From NCBI RefSeq assembly GCF_008369105.1, contig NZ_VINQ01000002.1, positions 353,298-417,297 of the forward strand: a stretch of 64,000 bases of DNA. Direction: 5' to 3'. The notes beneath the pieces are model-generated. The model was not told where the DNA came from. It did no database searches and saw only the letters and a program-made list of their open reading frames with translations. The position numbers and the translations under genes were made by a program. Source of the DNA: Aquicoccus porphyridii. Its GTDB lineage: Bacteria; Pseudomonadota; Alphaproteobacteria; Rhodobacterales; Rhodobacteraceae. Within the stretch, counting starts at the first letter, position 1. Every line of letters starts with the position of its first letter. Below, one piece after another: positions 55,675-64,000 of the stretch.

Positions 55675-56988
55675 TCAGTTTCCGCGCTGAAGGCGCTGTT
55701 TCGCGAACCAATCGAGCCGCTTTTTCAACTCGCGCTCGAATCCGCGTTCGACCGGCTGATAAAGGACCGGGCGCTTCATGCCATCAGGAAAATAGTTCTG
55801 CCCCGAGAACCCGTCCTCGGCATCGTGGTCGTAGGAATAGCCCTTGCCATAACCGTGGTCCTTCATAAGCGATGTTGGCGCGTTCAGGATATGCTTGGGC
55901 GGGGGTTCCGAGCCAGTCTTTTTGGCCTGCGCGCGTGCGGCCTTGTAAGCGGTGTAGCCCGCATTCGATTTCGGTGCCAGCGCCAGATAGATCAGCGCCT
56001 GTGCCAGTGCCAGTTCGCCCTCGGGGCTGCCAAGTCGCTCATAGACTTCCCATGCATGCAGGCAATGCGTCTGGGCATTGGGATCTGCGAGCCCGATATC
56101 CTCGATCGCCATGCGGGTGATGCGCCGGGCGAGATATCGGGGGTCTTCGCCCCCCTCAAGCATCCGCGCGAGCCAATAAAGCGCCGCATCCGGGTCGGAG
56201 CCACGCACCGATTTGTGCAGCGCCGAGATGAGATTGTAATGCTCATCGCCCGACTTATCGTACTGCGCTGCGCGCCGCATCAAGCGCGTGGTAAGGGCTT
56301 TGGTGTCGAGCTTGGCTTCGACCTTCCACGCCATCACCTGTTCGATGAGGTTCAAAAGCGCACGCCCGTCGCCATCGGCCATTTCCAAAAGCCCCTCGCG
56401 TGCAGGGCCGTCGAGCGGCAGGCTGCGACCCAGATCGGTCTCCGCGCGCTGCGCCAGCCGTTCTAGATCGGCAAGTTCGAGCCGCGTGAGTACGAGCACC
56501 TGCGCGCGGCTGAGAAGGGCGGCGTTCAACTCGAAACTCGGGTTCTCGGTCGTGGCACCGACGAGAAGGATCGTCCCATCCTCCATATGCGGTAGGAAGC
56601 TGTCCTGTTGCGCCTTGTTGAACCGGTGGATTTCATCAACAAAAAGCAACGTGCCCTGCCCATTCGCGCGGCGGTGCTTGGCGGCCTCGAACACCTTGCG
56701 CAGTTCCGACACGCCCGAGAAGATCGCGCTGATCTGTTCGAAATGCAGATCGGTCTCATCCGCAAGCAACCGTGCAATGGTGGTCTTGCCCACACCGGGC
56801 GGCCCCCAGAAGATCAGCGACGAGAGCGACCCCGCGGCCAGCATCGCCCCCAGCGGCGCATCGGGGCCGAGCACCTGTTCCTGCCCGATCACCTCCGAGA
56901 GGGCACGCGGGCGCAGCCGGTCAGCCAGCGGGCGCGGTCCCTTGGGCGGCTCGGGCGCGTCCGCAGCAGTGTCGAACAGGTCGCTCAT
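55675..56988 (-). CDS. rarA: replication-associated recombination protein A
   Basis: A 437-residue AAA+ ATPase of the RarA/MgsA/WRNIP1 family. RPLADRLRPRALSEVIGQ leads to Walker A GPPGVGKTT near residue 62 and Walker B LLFVDEIHRF near residue 114; the C-terminal part has GYGKGYSYDHDAEDGF. It acts at stalled replication forks. Its start overlaps the degQ stop (TGATG), so it is cotranslated with the protease gene. Confidence 0.95.
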   Translation of the reverse strand: MSDLFDTAADAPEPPKGPRPLADRLRPRALSEVIGQEQVLGPDAPLGAMLAAGSLSSLIFWGPPGVGKTTIARLLADETDLHFEQISAIFSGVSELRKVFEAAKHRRANGQGTLLFVDEIHRFNKAQQDSFLPHMEDGTILLVGATTENPSFELNAALLSRAQVLVLTRLELADLERLAQRAETDLGRSLPLDGPAREGLLEMADGDGRALLNLIEQVMAWKVEAKLDTKALTTRLMRRAAQYDKSGDEHYNLISALHKSVRGSDPDAALYWLARMLEGGEDPRYLARRITRMAIEDIGLADPNAQTHCLHAWEVYERLGSPEGELALAQALIYLALAPKSNAGYTAYKAARAQAKKTGSEPPPKHILNAPTSLMKDHGYGKGYSYDHDAEDGFSGQNYFPDGMKRPVLYQPVERGFERELKKRLDWFAKQRLQRGN

Positions 56989-58370
56989 CAGAGCCGGAAC
57001 CGCATCACGCGGCGTTGGGTGCCACGCTGAACCTCAAGCGAGAGCCAACGCGATACCCCTTCGAGAAGCCGCGCGGCGCTTTGAGCGTCAGTCACGGCAA
57101 CATCGTTGATCGCGCGCAGGATATCGCCCCGCGCCAGCCCGGCACGTGGCCCGGCCGGACCGGGATCGGTCACAACCACGCCCTCCGAAGACAACGGCAG
57201 CCCCAGTTCGGCAATCACGGCCGGGTTGATGTTCGAAAGTTCAAGCCCGGGGATCGCCGCATCTTGTGCGGTGGTGCGCAGCTCACGCGGCGGCGTGTCG
57301 GGAGCCGCCATGAGCGGCACCTCGACCTGCGCCTCATCGCCGTCGCGCACACGGGTGACAGCCACTTGGTTGCCCAGCCCGGCAACGCTCATTCGATAGA
57401 CCATTTCATCGGGTGTATTGACCGGCTGGCCATCGACGGCCACGATTACATCACCGGGGCGGATTCCCGCGTCCAGAAACGGGCTGACAGGATGCAATTC
57501 TGAAATCACGATACCGCGCGGTGTACTCAGCCCGAGGCTTGCTGCGATATCGCTGTCGACCGGCTGGCCGTTCATCCCCGCCCATGGCCGCAGAAACCGG
57601 TCATGCCCGGCTTTGGCCTGCTCCACGAACCGTGCAACCAGCGTTGCCGGAATGGCAAAGCCGATCCCATTCGACCCGCCAGAACGGGTAAGAATCCGCG
57701 TGTTGATCCCGACCAGCCGACCGTTCACGTCGATGAGCGCACCGCCGGAATTCCCCGGATTGATCGGCGCATCGGTCTGGATGTAATAGCCCCGGGACGA
57801 GCCAGTGGCCGTGCCTGATCGGGCCAGGCCGGACACGATCCCGCTTGTCACCGTCTGACCCACGCCGAACGGGTTGCCAATCGCAAGAACCAGTTCGCCC
57901 ACCTCGACAGTATCGCTGTTGCGAATTTCGAGACGCGGCAGGCCCTCACTGTTCCGGATTTGCAAAATCGCAAGATCGGCCTCTTGATCCGAAAGCAGGA
58001 TGTCGGCTTCGAACTCGCGCCGGTCGTTGAGAACGACGCGGATATCCTGCGCCCCTCCAACCACATGGTAATTCGAAACCATGATCCCGTCGCTGGTCAG
58101 GATCACCCCCGATCCGAGGCTGTTTTGCACCTGCGGGCGGGGATTTCCGAAACCCTCGAAGAAATCACGAAAGAACGGATCGTCGGCAAAGGGGCTTCTC
58201 TGGCGCTGCTCGACGATCCGCCTTGCATAGATGTTAACCACCGCCGGCGCGGCCTGTTTGACCAGTGGGGCAAAGCCGAGCGCGATCTCGCTCTGGCTTT
58301 GCGGCACACGGGTTTCAGCAGCAAGCGGTGCGGCGATCACAACTGCAATCAGGGCAAGTATACGAAACAT
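56988..58370 (-). CDS. periplasmic serine protease, DegP/DegQ (HtrA) family
   Basis: A 460-residue HtrA protease. A signal peptide (1-18) is followed by the trypsin-like domain with His in SNYHVV, Asp in EADLAILQI and Ser in NPGNSGGALI, then two PDZ domains (about 265-350 and 375-455). It degrades or refolds damaged envelope proteins. It is shorter in the loop region than E. coli DegP, closer to DegQ. First gene of a two-gene unit with rarA. Confidence 0.93.
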   Translation of the reverse strand: MFRILALIAVVIAAPLAAETRVPQSQSEIALGFAPLVKQAAPAVVNIYARRIVEQRQRSPFADDPFFRDFFEGFGNPRPQVQNSLGSGVILTSDGIMVSNYHVVGGAQDIRVVLNDRREFEADILLSDQEADLAILQIRNSEGLPRLEIRNSDTVEVGELVLAIGNPFGVGQTVTSGIVSGLARSGTATGSSRGYYIQTDAPINPGNSGGALIDVNGRLVGINTRILTRSGGSNGIGFAIPATLVARFVEQAKAGHDRFLRPWAGMNGQPVDSDIAASLGLSTPRGIVISELHPVSPFLDAGIRPGDVIVAVDGQPVNTPDEMVYRMSVAGLGNQVAVTRVRDGDEAQVEVPLMAAPDTPPRELRTTAQDAAIPGLELSNINPAVIAELGLPLSSEGVVVTDPGPAGPRAGLARGDILRAINDVAVTDAQSAARLLEGVSRWLSLEVQRGTQRRVMRFRL

Positions 58371-58437
58371 TCTGACCTCCCTTGGATTGGACCAGATATG
58401 CGGAGGGCATCGCCGGAATGCAAGCCAAGGCTAAACG

Positions 58438-58468
58438 CAAAACCCCCGCCACAAGGACGGGGGTTTAA
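58438..58468 (-). terminator. terminator of the rplQ end of the ribosomal operon
   Basis: AACCCCCG (58441-58448) and CGGGGGTT (58458-58465) form an 8-bp stem with a 9-nt loop; on the minus strand it is followed by TTTTGCG. It lies 24 nt after rplQ and before degQ, a convincing intrinsic terminator. Confidence 0.8.
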
Positions 58469-58491
58469 TGATTTCAGCAGGGGTGCGAGGA

Positions 58492-58920
58492 TCAGTCCTC
58501 GTCCATCTCCGCCGCATCTTCTGCAGCGACACGGGCTTTGTCGGCGGCGCCCTTGGCTTCGGGGTCGCGGTCAACCAACTCGATGATCGCCATCGGGGCC
58601 ATATCGCCATAGCGGAAACCGGCCCGGAGTACGCGGGTATAGCCGCCCTGGCGTTCGGTGTAACGCGGGCCGAGCACTTCAAAGAGCTTGGCCACGTCCT
58701 TTTCCTGCTTGAGTTGCGCCGCAGCCTGACGGCGGGCATGCAGATCGCCCCGCTTACCCAGCGTGATCAGCTTGTCCATCACCCGCTTGAGTTCCTTGGC
58801 CTTGGGCAGGGTGGTCTTGATTTGCTCATGCTCGATGAGCGAACCGGCCATGTTCGAAAAGAGTGCCTTGCGGTGCTCGTGAGTGCGGTTGAGGCGGCGA
58901 TAGCCTTTTGCGTGACGCAT
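58492..58920 (-). CDS. rplQ: 50S ribosomal protein L17
   Basis: A 142-residue L17. [19 protein letters not shown] at the N-terminus and [19 protein letters not shown] are the conserved rRNA-contact segments; the acidic C-terminal tail (about 25 residues) is typical of alphaproteobacterial L17. It is the last gene of the rpsM-rpsK-rpoA-rplQ operon, 157 nt after rpoA. Confidence 0.97.
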   Translation of the reverse strand: MRHAKGYRRLNRTHEHRKALFSNMAGSLIEHEQIKTTLPKAKELKRVMDKLITLGKRGDLHARRQAAAQLKQEKDVAKLFEVLGPRYTERQGGYTRVLRAGFRYGDMAPMAIIELVDRDPEAKGAADKARVAAEDAAEMDED

Positions 58921-59077
58921 GTGTCTTACTCCATTGTGCCCTCTACGGGCGGTTTTGCTTTGTCCGGCCAGCGATGCGTGTCACCGGCTCTCCTTGGGGC
59001 GGGAATGCCCGGGTTGTGCGGCGGGTTGGCGCCCCACCCTACGATTCTGCCGTAGGGTGGGTTGAACCCGTCGTGCC

Positions 59078-60094
59078 TTAAAAGGCATCCTCGAATTTCT
59101 TGGCGAGGTCTTCGATATTGTCCGGCGGCCAATCCTCGACGTCCATCCCGAGATGCAGTCCCATGCCCGAAAGCACTTCCTTGATCTCGTTCAGCGACTT
59201 GCGTCCGAAGTTCGGGGTGCGCAGCATCTCGGCTTCGGTCTTCTGGATCAGGTCGCCGATATAGACGATGTTGTCGTTCTTGAGACAGTTGGCCGAACGT
59301 ACCGAAAGCTCCAGCTCGTCCACTTTCTTGAGCAGCAGCGGGTTGAACTCCAGCCCGTCATCCTCGTCCTGGCGACCGGCGGCTTCGGGTTCGTCGAAGT
59401 TGACGAAGATCGACAGCTGATCCTGCAGAATGCGCGCGGCAAAAGCCACCGCGTCATCCGGCGAGAGCGAACCGTCGGTTTCCAGCTTGAGGGTCAGCTT
59501 ATCATAATCGAGAACCTGCCCCTCACGAGTCGGCTGAACGTCATAGGACACTTTCGTGATCGGCGAATAGATCGCGTCGATCGGAATGAGTCCGATGGGC
59601 GCATCCTCGGGCTTGTTCTTGTCGGCGGGGACATATCCCTTGCCCGTGTTCACGGTGAGTTCCATGTAAACATCCGCGCCCTCGTCGAGATGACAGATCA
59701 CATGGTCCTTGTTCAGGATTTCGATACCCGCGCTGTCCGAAATCTCGGCGGCAGTCACGGTGCCCGGCCCCTTGGCGTTGATCGAAAGGCGCTTGGGGCC
59801 TTCGACCTCCATGCGCAACGCGACACCCTTGAGGTTCAAAACGATGTCGGTCACGTCCTCGCGGACACCCGGCACCGAGGAAAACTCGTGCAGCACATTG
59901 TCGATCTGAACGCTGGTAATCGCGCTACCCTGCAGCGAGCCCATCAGCACCCGGCGCAACGCATTGCCCAGCGTCAGGCCAAAGCCCCGCTCAAGCGGTT
60001 CGGCAACAATGGTCGCCTGACGTGCCGGATCACCGCCCGGTTTGACGTCGAGCTGCGTGGGTTTGATCAGTTCCTGCCAGTTCTTGTGGATCAT
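59078..60094 (-). CDS. rpoA: RNA polymerase alpha subunit
   Basis: A 338-residue RpoA. The N-terminal dimerisation domain (about 15-235, with [15 protein letters not shown]) assembles the core enzyme, and the C-terminal domain (about 250-325, with [14 protein letters not shown]) contacts UP elements and activators. ATG 60094 is the conserved start ([12 protein letters not shown]); the frame is open further but runs into the rpsK gap. Confidence 0.98.
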   Translation of the reverse strand: MIHKNWQELIKPTQLDVKPGGDPARQATIVAEPLERGFGLTLGNALRRVLMGSLQGSAITSVQIDNVLHEFSSVPGVREDVTDIVLNLKGVALRMEVEGPKRLSINAKGPGTVTAAEISDSAGIEILNKDHVICHLDEGADVYMELTVNTGKGYVPADKNKPEDAPIGLIPIDAIYSPITKVSYDVQPTREGQVLDYDKLTLKLETDGSLSPDDAVAFAARILQDQLSIFVNFDEPEAAGRQDEDDGLEFNPLLLKKVDELELSVRSANCLKNDNIVYIGDLIQKTEAEMLRTPNFGRKSLNEIKEVLSGMGLHLGMDVEDWPPDNIEDLAKKFEDAF

Positions 60095-60207
60095 GCGTCC
60101 CTCCATTCCTGTCTTTCGCCCCATGTCCAAAGGCAAAAGACGCCCGAGGTTTAAAAATGACATCACGGGGCCGGGCACATATGCCCGGCCCCGCTCCTTG
60201 CAAGCAA

Positions 60208-60600
60208 TCAGACGCGGCGACGTTTCGGCGGACGGCAGCCGTTATGCGCGATCGGGGTGACATCACGAATCGAGGTGATGTTGAAACCCACGGCGGCCAG
60301 CGCACGCAGCGCCGATTCACGGCCCGAGCCGGGACCCTGCACTTCGACCTCGATCGTCTTCACACCGTGTTCCTGCGCCTTGCGACCGGCGTCTTCGGCG
60401 GCCATCTGTGCGGCATAGGGGGTCGATTTGCGCGACCCCTTGAAGCCCATCGTGCCGGCCGACGACCATGAGATCGCATTGCCCTGCACGTCCGAGATCA
60501 GGATCTTGGTGTTGTTGAAGCTGGAATTCACGTGTGCGACGCCAGCAGCGATGTTCTTGGAGGCCTTCTTCTTGCCCACGCGACGTGTATCTCGTGCCAT
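60208..60600 (-). CDS. rpsK: 30S ribosomal protein S11
   Basis: A 130-residue S11. [19 protein letters not shown] and the C-terminal [20 protein letters not shown] are universal S11 sequence. It binds the platform of the small subunit near the E site. It is encoded 15 nt after rpsM and about 110 nt before rpoA. Confidence 0.98.
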   Translation of the reverse strand: MARDTRRVGKKKASKNIAAGVAHVNSSFNNTKILISDVQGNAISWSSAGTMGFKGSRKSTPYAAQMAAEDAGRKAQEHGVKTIEVEVQGPGSGRESALRALAAVGFNITSIRDVTPIAHNGCRPPKRRRV

Positions 60601-60615
60601 TGGTGCAGCCCTCCC

Positions 60616-60984
60616 TTACTTCTTCTTGCCGGCAATGGCCTTTGCGGGGCCCTTGCGCGTGCGTGCATTGGTGTGGGTGCGCTGACCGCGCACGGGAAGG
60701 TTGCGGCGATGGCGCAGACCGCGATAGCAGCCCAGATCCATCAGGCGCTTGATGTTCATCTGCACCTCACGGCGCAAGTCGCCTTCGACGGTGTAATTCG
60801 TGTCGATATGCTCGCGGATGGCAACGGCTTCGGAATCCGAGAGTTCGTTGACGCGACGAGAATGATCGATGCCCACGGCATCACAGATGGACCGAGCCGC
60901 GGAAGGGCCAATTCCGGTGATATAGGTCAGGGCGATCGGGACCCGCTTGTGGGTCGGGATGTTGACGCCGGCGATACGTGCCAC
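60616..60984 (-). CDS. rpsM: 30S ribosomal protein S13
   Basis: A 122-residue S13 starting at GTG 60984 after [24 protein letters not shown] and [18 protein letters not shown] are diagnostic. It contacts the A-site finger of 23S rRNA and tRNA in the P site. A 270-nt leader with a GCCCG/CGGGC hairpin near 61037-61061 lies upstream, which may be an autoregulatory site. Confidence 0.97.
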   Translation of the reverse strand: MARIAGVNIPTHKRVPIALTYITGIGPSAARSICDAVGIDHSRRVNELSDSEAVAIREHIDTNYTVEGDLRREVQMNIKRLMDLGCYRGLRHRRNLPVRGQRTHTNARTRKGPAKAIAGKKK

Positions 60985-61253
60985 GTTTCTTTTCCTTTCG
61001 TTGCGGTTCCGTAGTTCCAGAACCTTTTTTCACAACGTAAGCCCGAGGCGCTTTCCGCTCCGGGCCGCAGCTGATTTCGAGGTGATGTCCGAATACCGGG
61101 CGCGACCCGGCGAGAATCGGTTCCCTAGGGGATGGTGTCGGATAGGGGGAATCCCGAAGGGCGTCAAGGGCGAAAGCTCCGATAACGCGCTTCGGGTCAA
61201 ATCAGTGCCACAATAGGTCCCGAAGAGGCGGTCGGCGCCGCCACGGGTTCGAT

Positions 61254-61475
61254 CTAGCTCGGATGGTGATGGCCACCGGTCGACGCGGCCATGGCAATAA
61301 CCACTGCAAGCAGAAGCATGATAAAGATAGGAGAAAACGAGCCTTCGGCACTTTGCGTACTGAGGATTTCGTTTGCAATCTGTTCCTGGTTCATTTGCGG
61401 CTCTGGCCCTTCGGCCAAGGCGGAACTCGTCGTCAATGCAACGGACAAGGCCGCCGCCACCATTGTTTTTCTCAT
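61254..61475 (-). CDS. small secreted or membrane protein between adk and rpsM
   Basis: A 73-residue protein. Residues 1-21 form a signal peptide (ending SALAEG), followed by a short acidic stretch (QMNQEQIANEIL) and a hydrophobic helix at about 49-66, ending in GGHHHPS. The start ATG 61475 follows AAGGACC; the longer frame to 61598 is unlikely. It sits in the normally compact adk-rpsM interval. No family recognised; a small single-pass membrane protein. Confidence 0.55.
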   Translation of the reverse strand: MRKTMVAAALSVALTTSSALAEGPEPQMNQEQIANEILSTQSAEGSFSPIFIMLLLAVVIAMAASTGGHHHPS

Positions 61476-61630
61476 TTTCTGGTCCTTCCCTCGGTTCCGC
61501 GCCATTATCCGCCGCAGGGTGCGGCCGATTAAGGATTTCACCGAAAAAAACTTACCAGAAAACCAACATCCCCCAATGTCGCCATCCGAGGATGTCATAA
61601 AAGTGCGATTCTCTCAAGAAGACTCGGGGC

Positions 61631-62209
61631 TCAGCCGTCCAGCGCCGCGGCAATCGCAGCCTGCACCTCGTCGATTTCGCCCAAGCCATCCACCGACTTG
61701 AGCTGACCCATGGCATAGTAATAGCCGATGAGCGGCGATGTCTTCTTGTAATATTCCATAAGACGCTGCTTGACGCTTTCCGCGTTGTCGTCGGCACGCA
61801 CAGGCTGCCCGGCAGCACGCGCTTCCTCGGCCCGATTGACAATACGCTGGACCAGCGTGTCGTCGTCGACCCGCAACTCAATCACGGCGTCGAGATTCTC
61901 ACCCTGCTCCGCCAGCAATGCACGGAGCGCATCTGCCTGCGCCAATGTGCGCGGGAACCCGTCGAAGATGAAACCCCCACGCTTGTCGCCTTGCAATTTC
62001 TCGCGGATCAACCCGATCACGATCTCATCGGTGACGAGATCCCCACGGGCCATGACCTCGGCAACCTTGTTGCCCATTTCACTACCCGAGTCCTTGGCTT
62101 CCCGAAGCATGTCGCCGGTCGACAGCTGGATCATGTTTCGGGTCTCGACGAGATGGCTGGCCTGAGTGCCTTTTCCGGCACCCGGCGGGCCTAGCAGGAT
62201 GATATTCAT
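61631..62209 (-). CDS. adk: adenylate kinase
   Basis: A 192-residue adenylate kinase. [10 protein letters not shown] near residue 7 is the P-loop, and [10 protein letters not shown] lies near residue 83. The LID region ([12 protein letters not shown]) is short, so this is the short, zinc-free form. It interconverts ATP, AMP and ADP. ATG 62209 overlaps the secY stop by 4 nt; the frame continues into secY but lacks similarity there. Confidence 0.96.
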   Translation of the reverse strand: MNIILLGPPGAGKGTQASHLVETRNMIQLSTGDMLREAKDSGSEMGNKVAEVMARGDLVTDEIVIGLIREKLQGDKRGGFIFDGFPRTLAQADALRALLAEQGENLDAVIELRVDDDTLVQRIVNRAEEARAAGQPVRADDNAESVKQRLMEYYKKTSPLIGYYYAMGQLKSVDGLGEIDEVQAAIAAALDG

Positions 62210-63567
62210 CGGCGTGACGGTCCTTTTTTCTTGCGCCGCCGACCCTTGCCCGACAGCTGCGACTTTTCGATCAACCCTTCGTATTGATGGGCCAGAAGAT
62301 GGCTTTGCACCTGCTGGATCGTATCCATCGTGACCGACACAACGATCAGAACCGAGGTGCCACCGAAGTAGAACGGAATCGCCAACTGGCTGCGCAGGAT
62401 CTCGGGCAGCAGACACACGAGTGCGAGATATCCAGACCCCAGCACGAGGACGCGATTCACCACATATTCGAGATATTCCGCCGTCTTCTTGCCCGGCCGG
62501 ATGCCCGGAACGAATCCATTCTGGTTCTTGAGGTTCTCGGCCACGTCATCGGGTTTGAAGCTGACGTTGAAAGTATAGAAATAGGCAAAGAACACGATCA
62601 TCGCGACGAAGAACGCGAGATAGAGCGGCTGACCAGGGCCGAAATAGGCCATGACCGTCGACATGACCGGCCCGGTCTGATTCCCGCTGAACGTGCTGAT
62701 CGTCACGGGAAGCAGCAAAAGCGAGCTTGCAAAAATCGCGGGGATGACACCCGACGGGTTGACCTTGACCGGCAGGTGGGACGAACCGCCATCATAGACC
62801 TTCATCCCCACCTGGCGGCGCGGATACTGGATATGGATCTTTCGGAGCGCCCGCTCCATGAAGACTACGAACCCGATCGTGACCACGACCATGAGCATCA
62901 CGCCGATGATGACCGCCGGGCTGATCGCGCCCGAGCGTCCCTGGCTGAAGAACTGCGCCAACGCGGCGGGCACCTCGGCGATAATGCCGACAAAGATGAT
63001 GAGCGAAATACCGTTGCCCACGCCCCGCGCAGTGATCTGCTCGCCCAGCCACATCAGGAACATGGTACCGCCGACAAGGGTGATCATGGTGGACGCGCGA
63101 AAGAACATCCCCGGATCGGTGGCCAGATCGCCCGCTTCAAGGCTCACAGCCAGACCATAGCTTTGCAACGTGGCCAGGAACACCGTGCCATAACGGGTAT
63201 ACTGGTTGATCTTCTTGCGCCCCTGCTCGCCCTCTTTCTTGAGCTGCTCAAGCGCGGGCACCATCGAGGCCAGAAGCTGCACGATGATCGAGGCCGAGAT
63301 ATAGGGCATGATGCCGAGTGCAAAAATGCCCATCCGCCCCAGCGCCCCGCCGGTGAACATCGACAAGATGCCGCCGATACCAGCCGCTGCGCCTTCCATG
63401 AACTCACGCAGCGCTGCACCGTCGATCCCGGGAACGGGTATGAAGGTGCCCAGCCGATAAACGATCAGCAGGCCCAACGTAAACAAGATGCGATTGCGGA
63501 GATCGGTGGCTTTCCCAAGCGCCGCCCAGCTTGTGTTGGCGGCCATTTGTTCTGCGGCGGATACCAT
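62206..63567 (-). CDS. secY: protein translocase subunit SecY
   Basis: A 453-residue SecY with ten membrane helices. [17 protein letters not shown] in helix 1, the [21 protein letters not shown] plug/helix-2 region and [14 protein letters not shown] are conserved. With SecE and SecG it forms the export channel. It is followed by adk (ATGA overlap) and preceded by rplO, the standard spc order. Confidence 0.97.
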   Translation of the reverse strand: MVSAAEQMAANTSWAALGKATDLRNRILFTLGLLIVYRLGTFIPVPGIDGAALREFMEGAAAGIGGILSMFTGGALGRMGIFALGIMPYISASIIVQLLASMVPALEQLKKEGEQGRKKINQYTRYGTVFLATLQSYGLAVSLEAGDLATDPGMFFRASTMITLVGGTMFLMWLGEQITARGVGNGISLIIFVGIIAEVPAALAQFFSQGRSGAISPAVIIGVMLMVVVTIGFVVFMERALRKIHIQYPRRQVGMKVYDGGSSHLPVKVNPSGVIPAIFASSLLLLPVTISTFSGNQTGPVMSTVMAYFGPGQPLYLAFFVAMIVFFAYFYTFNVSFKPDDVAENLKNQNGFVPGIRPGKKTAEYLEYVVNRVLVLGSGYLALVCLLPEILRSQLAIPFYFGGTSVLIVVSVTMDTIQQVQSHLLAHQYEGLIEKSQLSGKGRRRKKKGPSRR

Positions 63568-63673
63568 TCAGTGCTCTTTCATGCATGCGCCGCCGGGGCG
63601 GTGTCCCCGGCCCGGCGGCGCTGAATTGGAAACTTGAGGATATGTAAGCCCCCGAGACGACGGGGACAACCTC

Positions 63674-64000
63674 TTATTCGGCGACGGCCGTGGCCGTGAC
63701 GGTAAGTTGACCACCCGCTTTCTCGACCGCTGCGATGGCGGATTTCGACGCGCCGGTCACTTCGAGGGTGAGTTTGGCCGAAATATCGCCCTTGGCCAGA
63801 ACCCGAACGCCATCCAGCTTGCGACGAACAAGACCGCTTTCAACCAGCACATCCTCGGTGATAGGCGCCTTGGCGTCGAGTTTGCCGGCATCGACGAATT
63901 TCTGGATCAGGCCGAGATTGACCACCGCAAAGGATTTGCGGTTCGGTTTATTGAAGCCGCGCTTGGGCAGGCGTTGGTAGAGCGGCATCTGGCCGCCTTC
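63674..64000 (-). CDS. rplO: 50S ribosomal protein L15 (5' end beyond window)
   Basis: The last 108 or so residues of L15. [17 protein letters not shown] is the conserved middle motif, and the C-terminus ([17 protein letters not shown]) follows the family. The open frame continues past position 64000, so the start is missing. It precedes secY by 106 nt, as expected in the spc operon. Confidence 0.95.
   Translation of the reverse strand, partial: EGGQMPLYQRLPKRGFNKPNRKSFAVVNLGLIQKFVDAGKLDAKAPITEDVLVESGLVRRKLDGVRVLAKGDISAKLTLEVTGASKSAIAAVEKAGGQLTVTATAVAE

Overview
The window is chromosomal DNA from a high-GC alphaproteobacterium, most likely a marine member of the Rhodobacterales (Roseobacter group). 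This rests on the dense high-GC coding, the alpha-type secY-adk-rpsM-rpsK-rpoA-rplQ block, the ATP12 chaperone, the Hsp20-DUF1150 pair, the TRAP and Aap-type transporters and an in-line pair of MetH polypeptides. No rRNA, tRNA, CRISPR array or recognisable insertion sequence was seen.

Layout. 1-17.9 kb is catabolic: an oxidoreductase end, an FKBP isomerase, an overlapping haloacid dehalogenase / hydrolase / dehydratase operon, pcaD and pcaB of the beta-ketoadipate pathway, a drug-type MFS pump, an alcohol dehydrogenase, an enolase-superfamily enzyme, a SqrR/BigR-like thiol repressor, an acyl-CoA ligase and a TRAP transporter joined to an isocitrate-lyase-fold enzyme. 18.1-19.9 kb is leuA behind a leucine-rich leader peptide and attenuator-like hairpins. 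19.9-30.3 kb carries the cell-shape genes mreB, then mreC-mreD-mrdA-rodA, with rlmJ, an MFS gene and a LysR/flavodoxin pair between mreB and mreC. 30.5-31.7 kb is an AT-richer two-gene cassette: a SatD-family protein with a C-terminal HTH, translationally coupled to a three-helix membrane protein.

32.2-42.3 kb is the most striking block. One strand carries a fused glycine/sarcosine-dimethylglycine N-methyltransferase, metF, a two-piece metH, metK, ahcY and an adenosine-kinase-like gene. Together these make glycine betaine from glycine and regenerate the SAM used (methyl-THF to methionine to SAM to SAH to homocysteine plus adenosine). The block is bracketed by two 248-bp direct repeats, 31909-32156 and 43131-43378. 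The left copy also carries a 30-bp remnant of the dehydratase gene that adjoins the right copy, which points to a duplication or insertion event that brought the cluster here.

43.4-64 kb is mostly housekeeping: a dehydratase, a glycosyltransferase-like gene, an hsp20-DUF1150 operon with a sigma-32-type promoter and a ROSE-type RNA thermometer, purE-purK, an Aap-type amino-acid ABC transporter, the crcB-rluC-gph-atp12 and degQ-rarA sets, and the ribosomal/secY/rpoA cluster, which runs off the right edge inside rplO.
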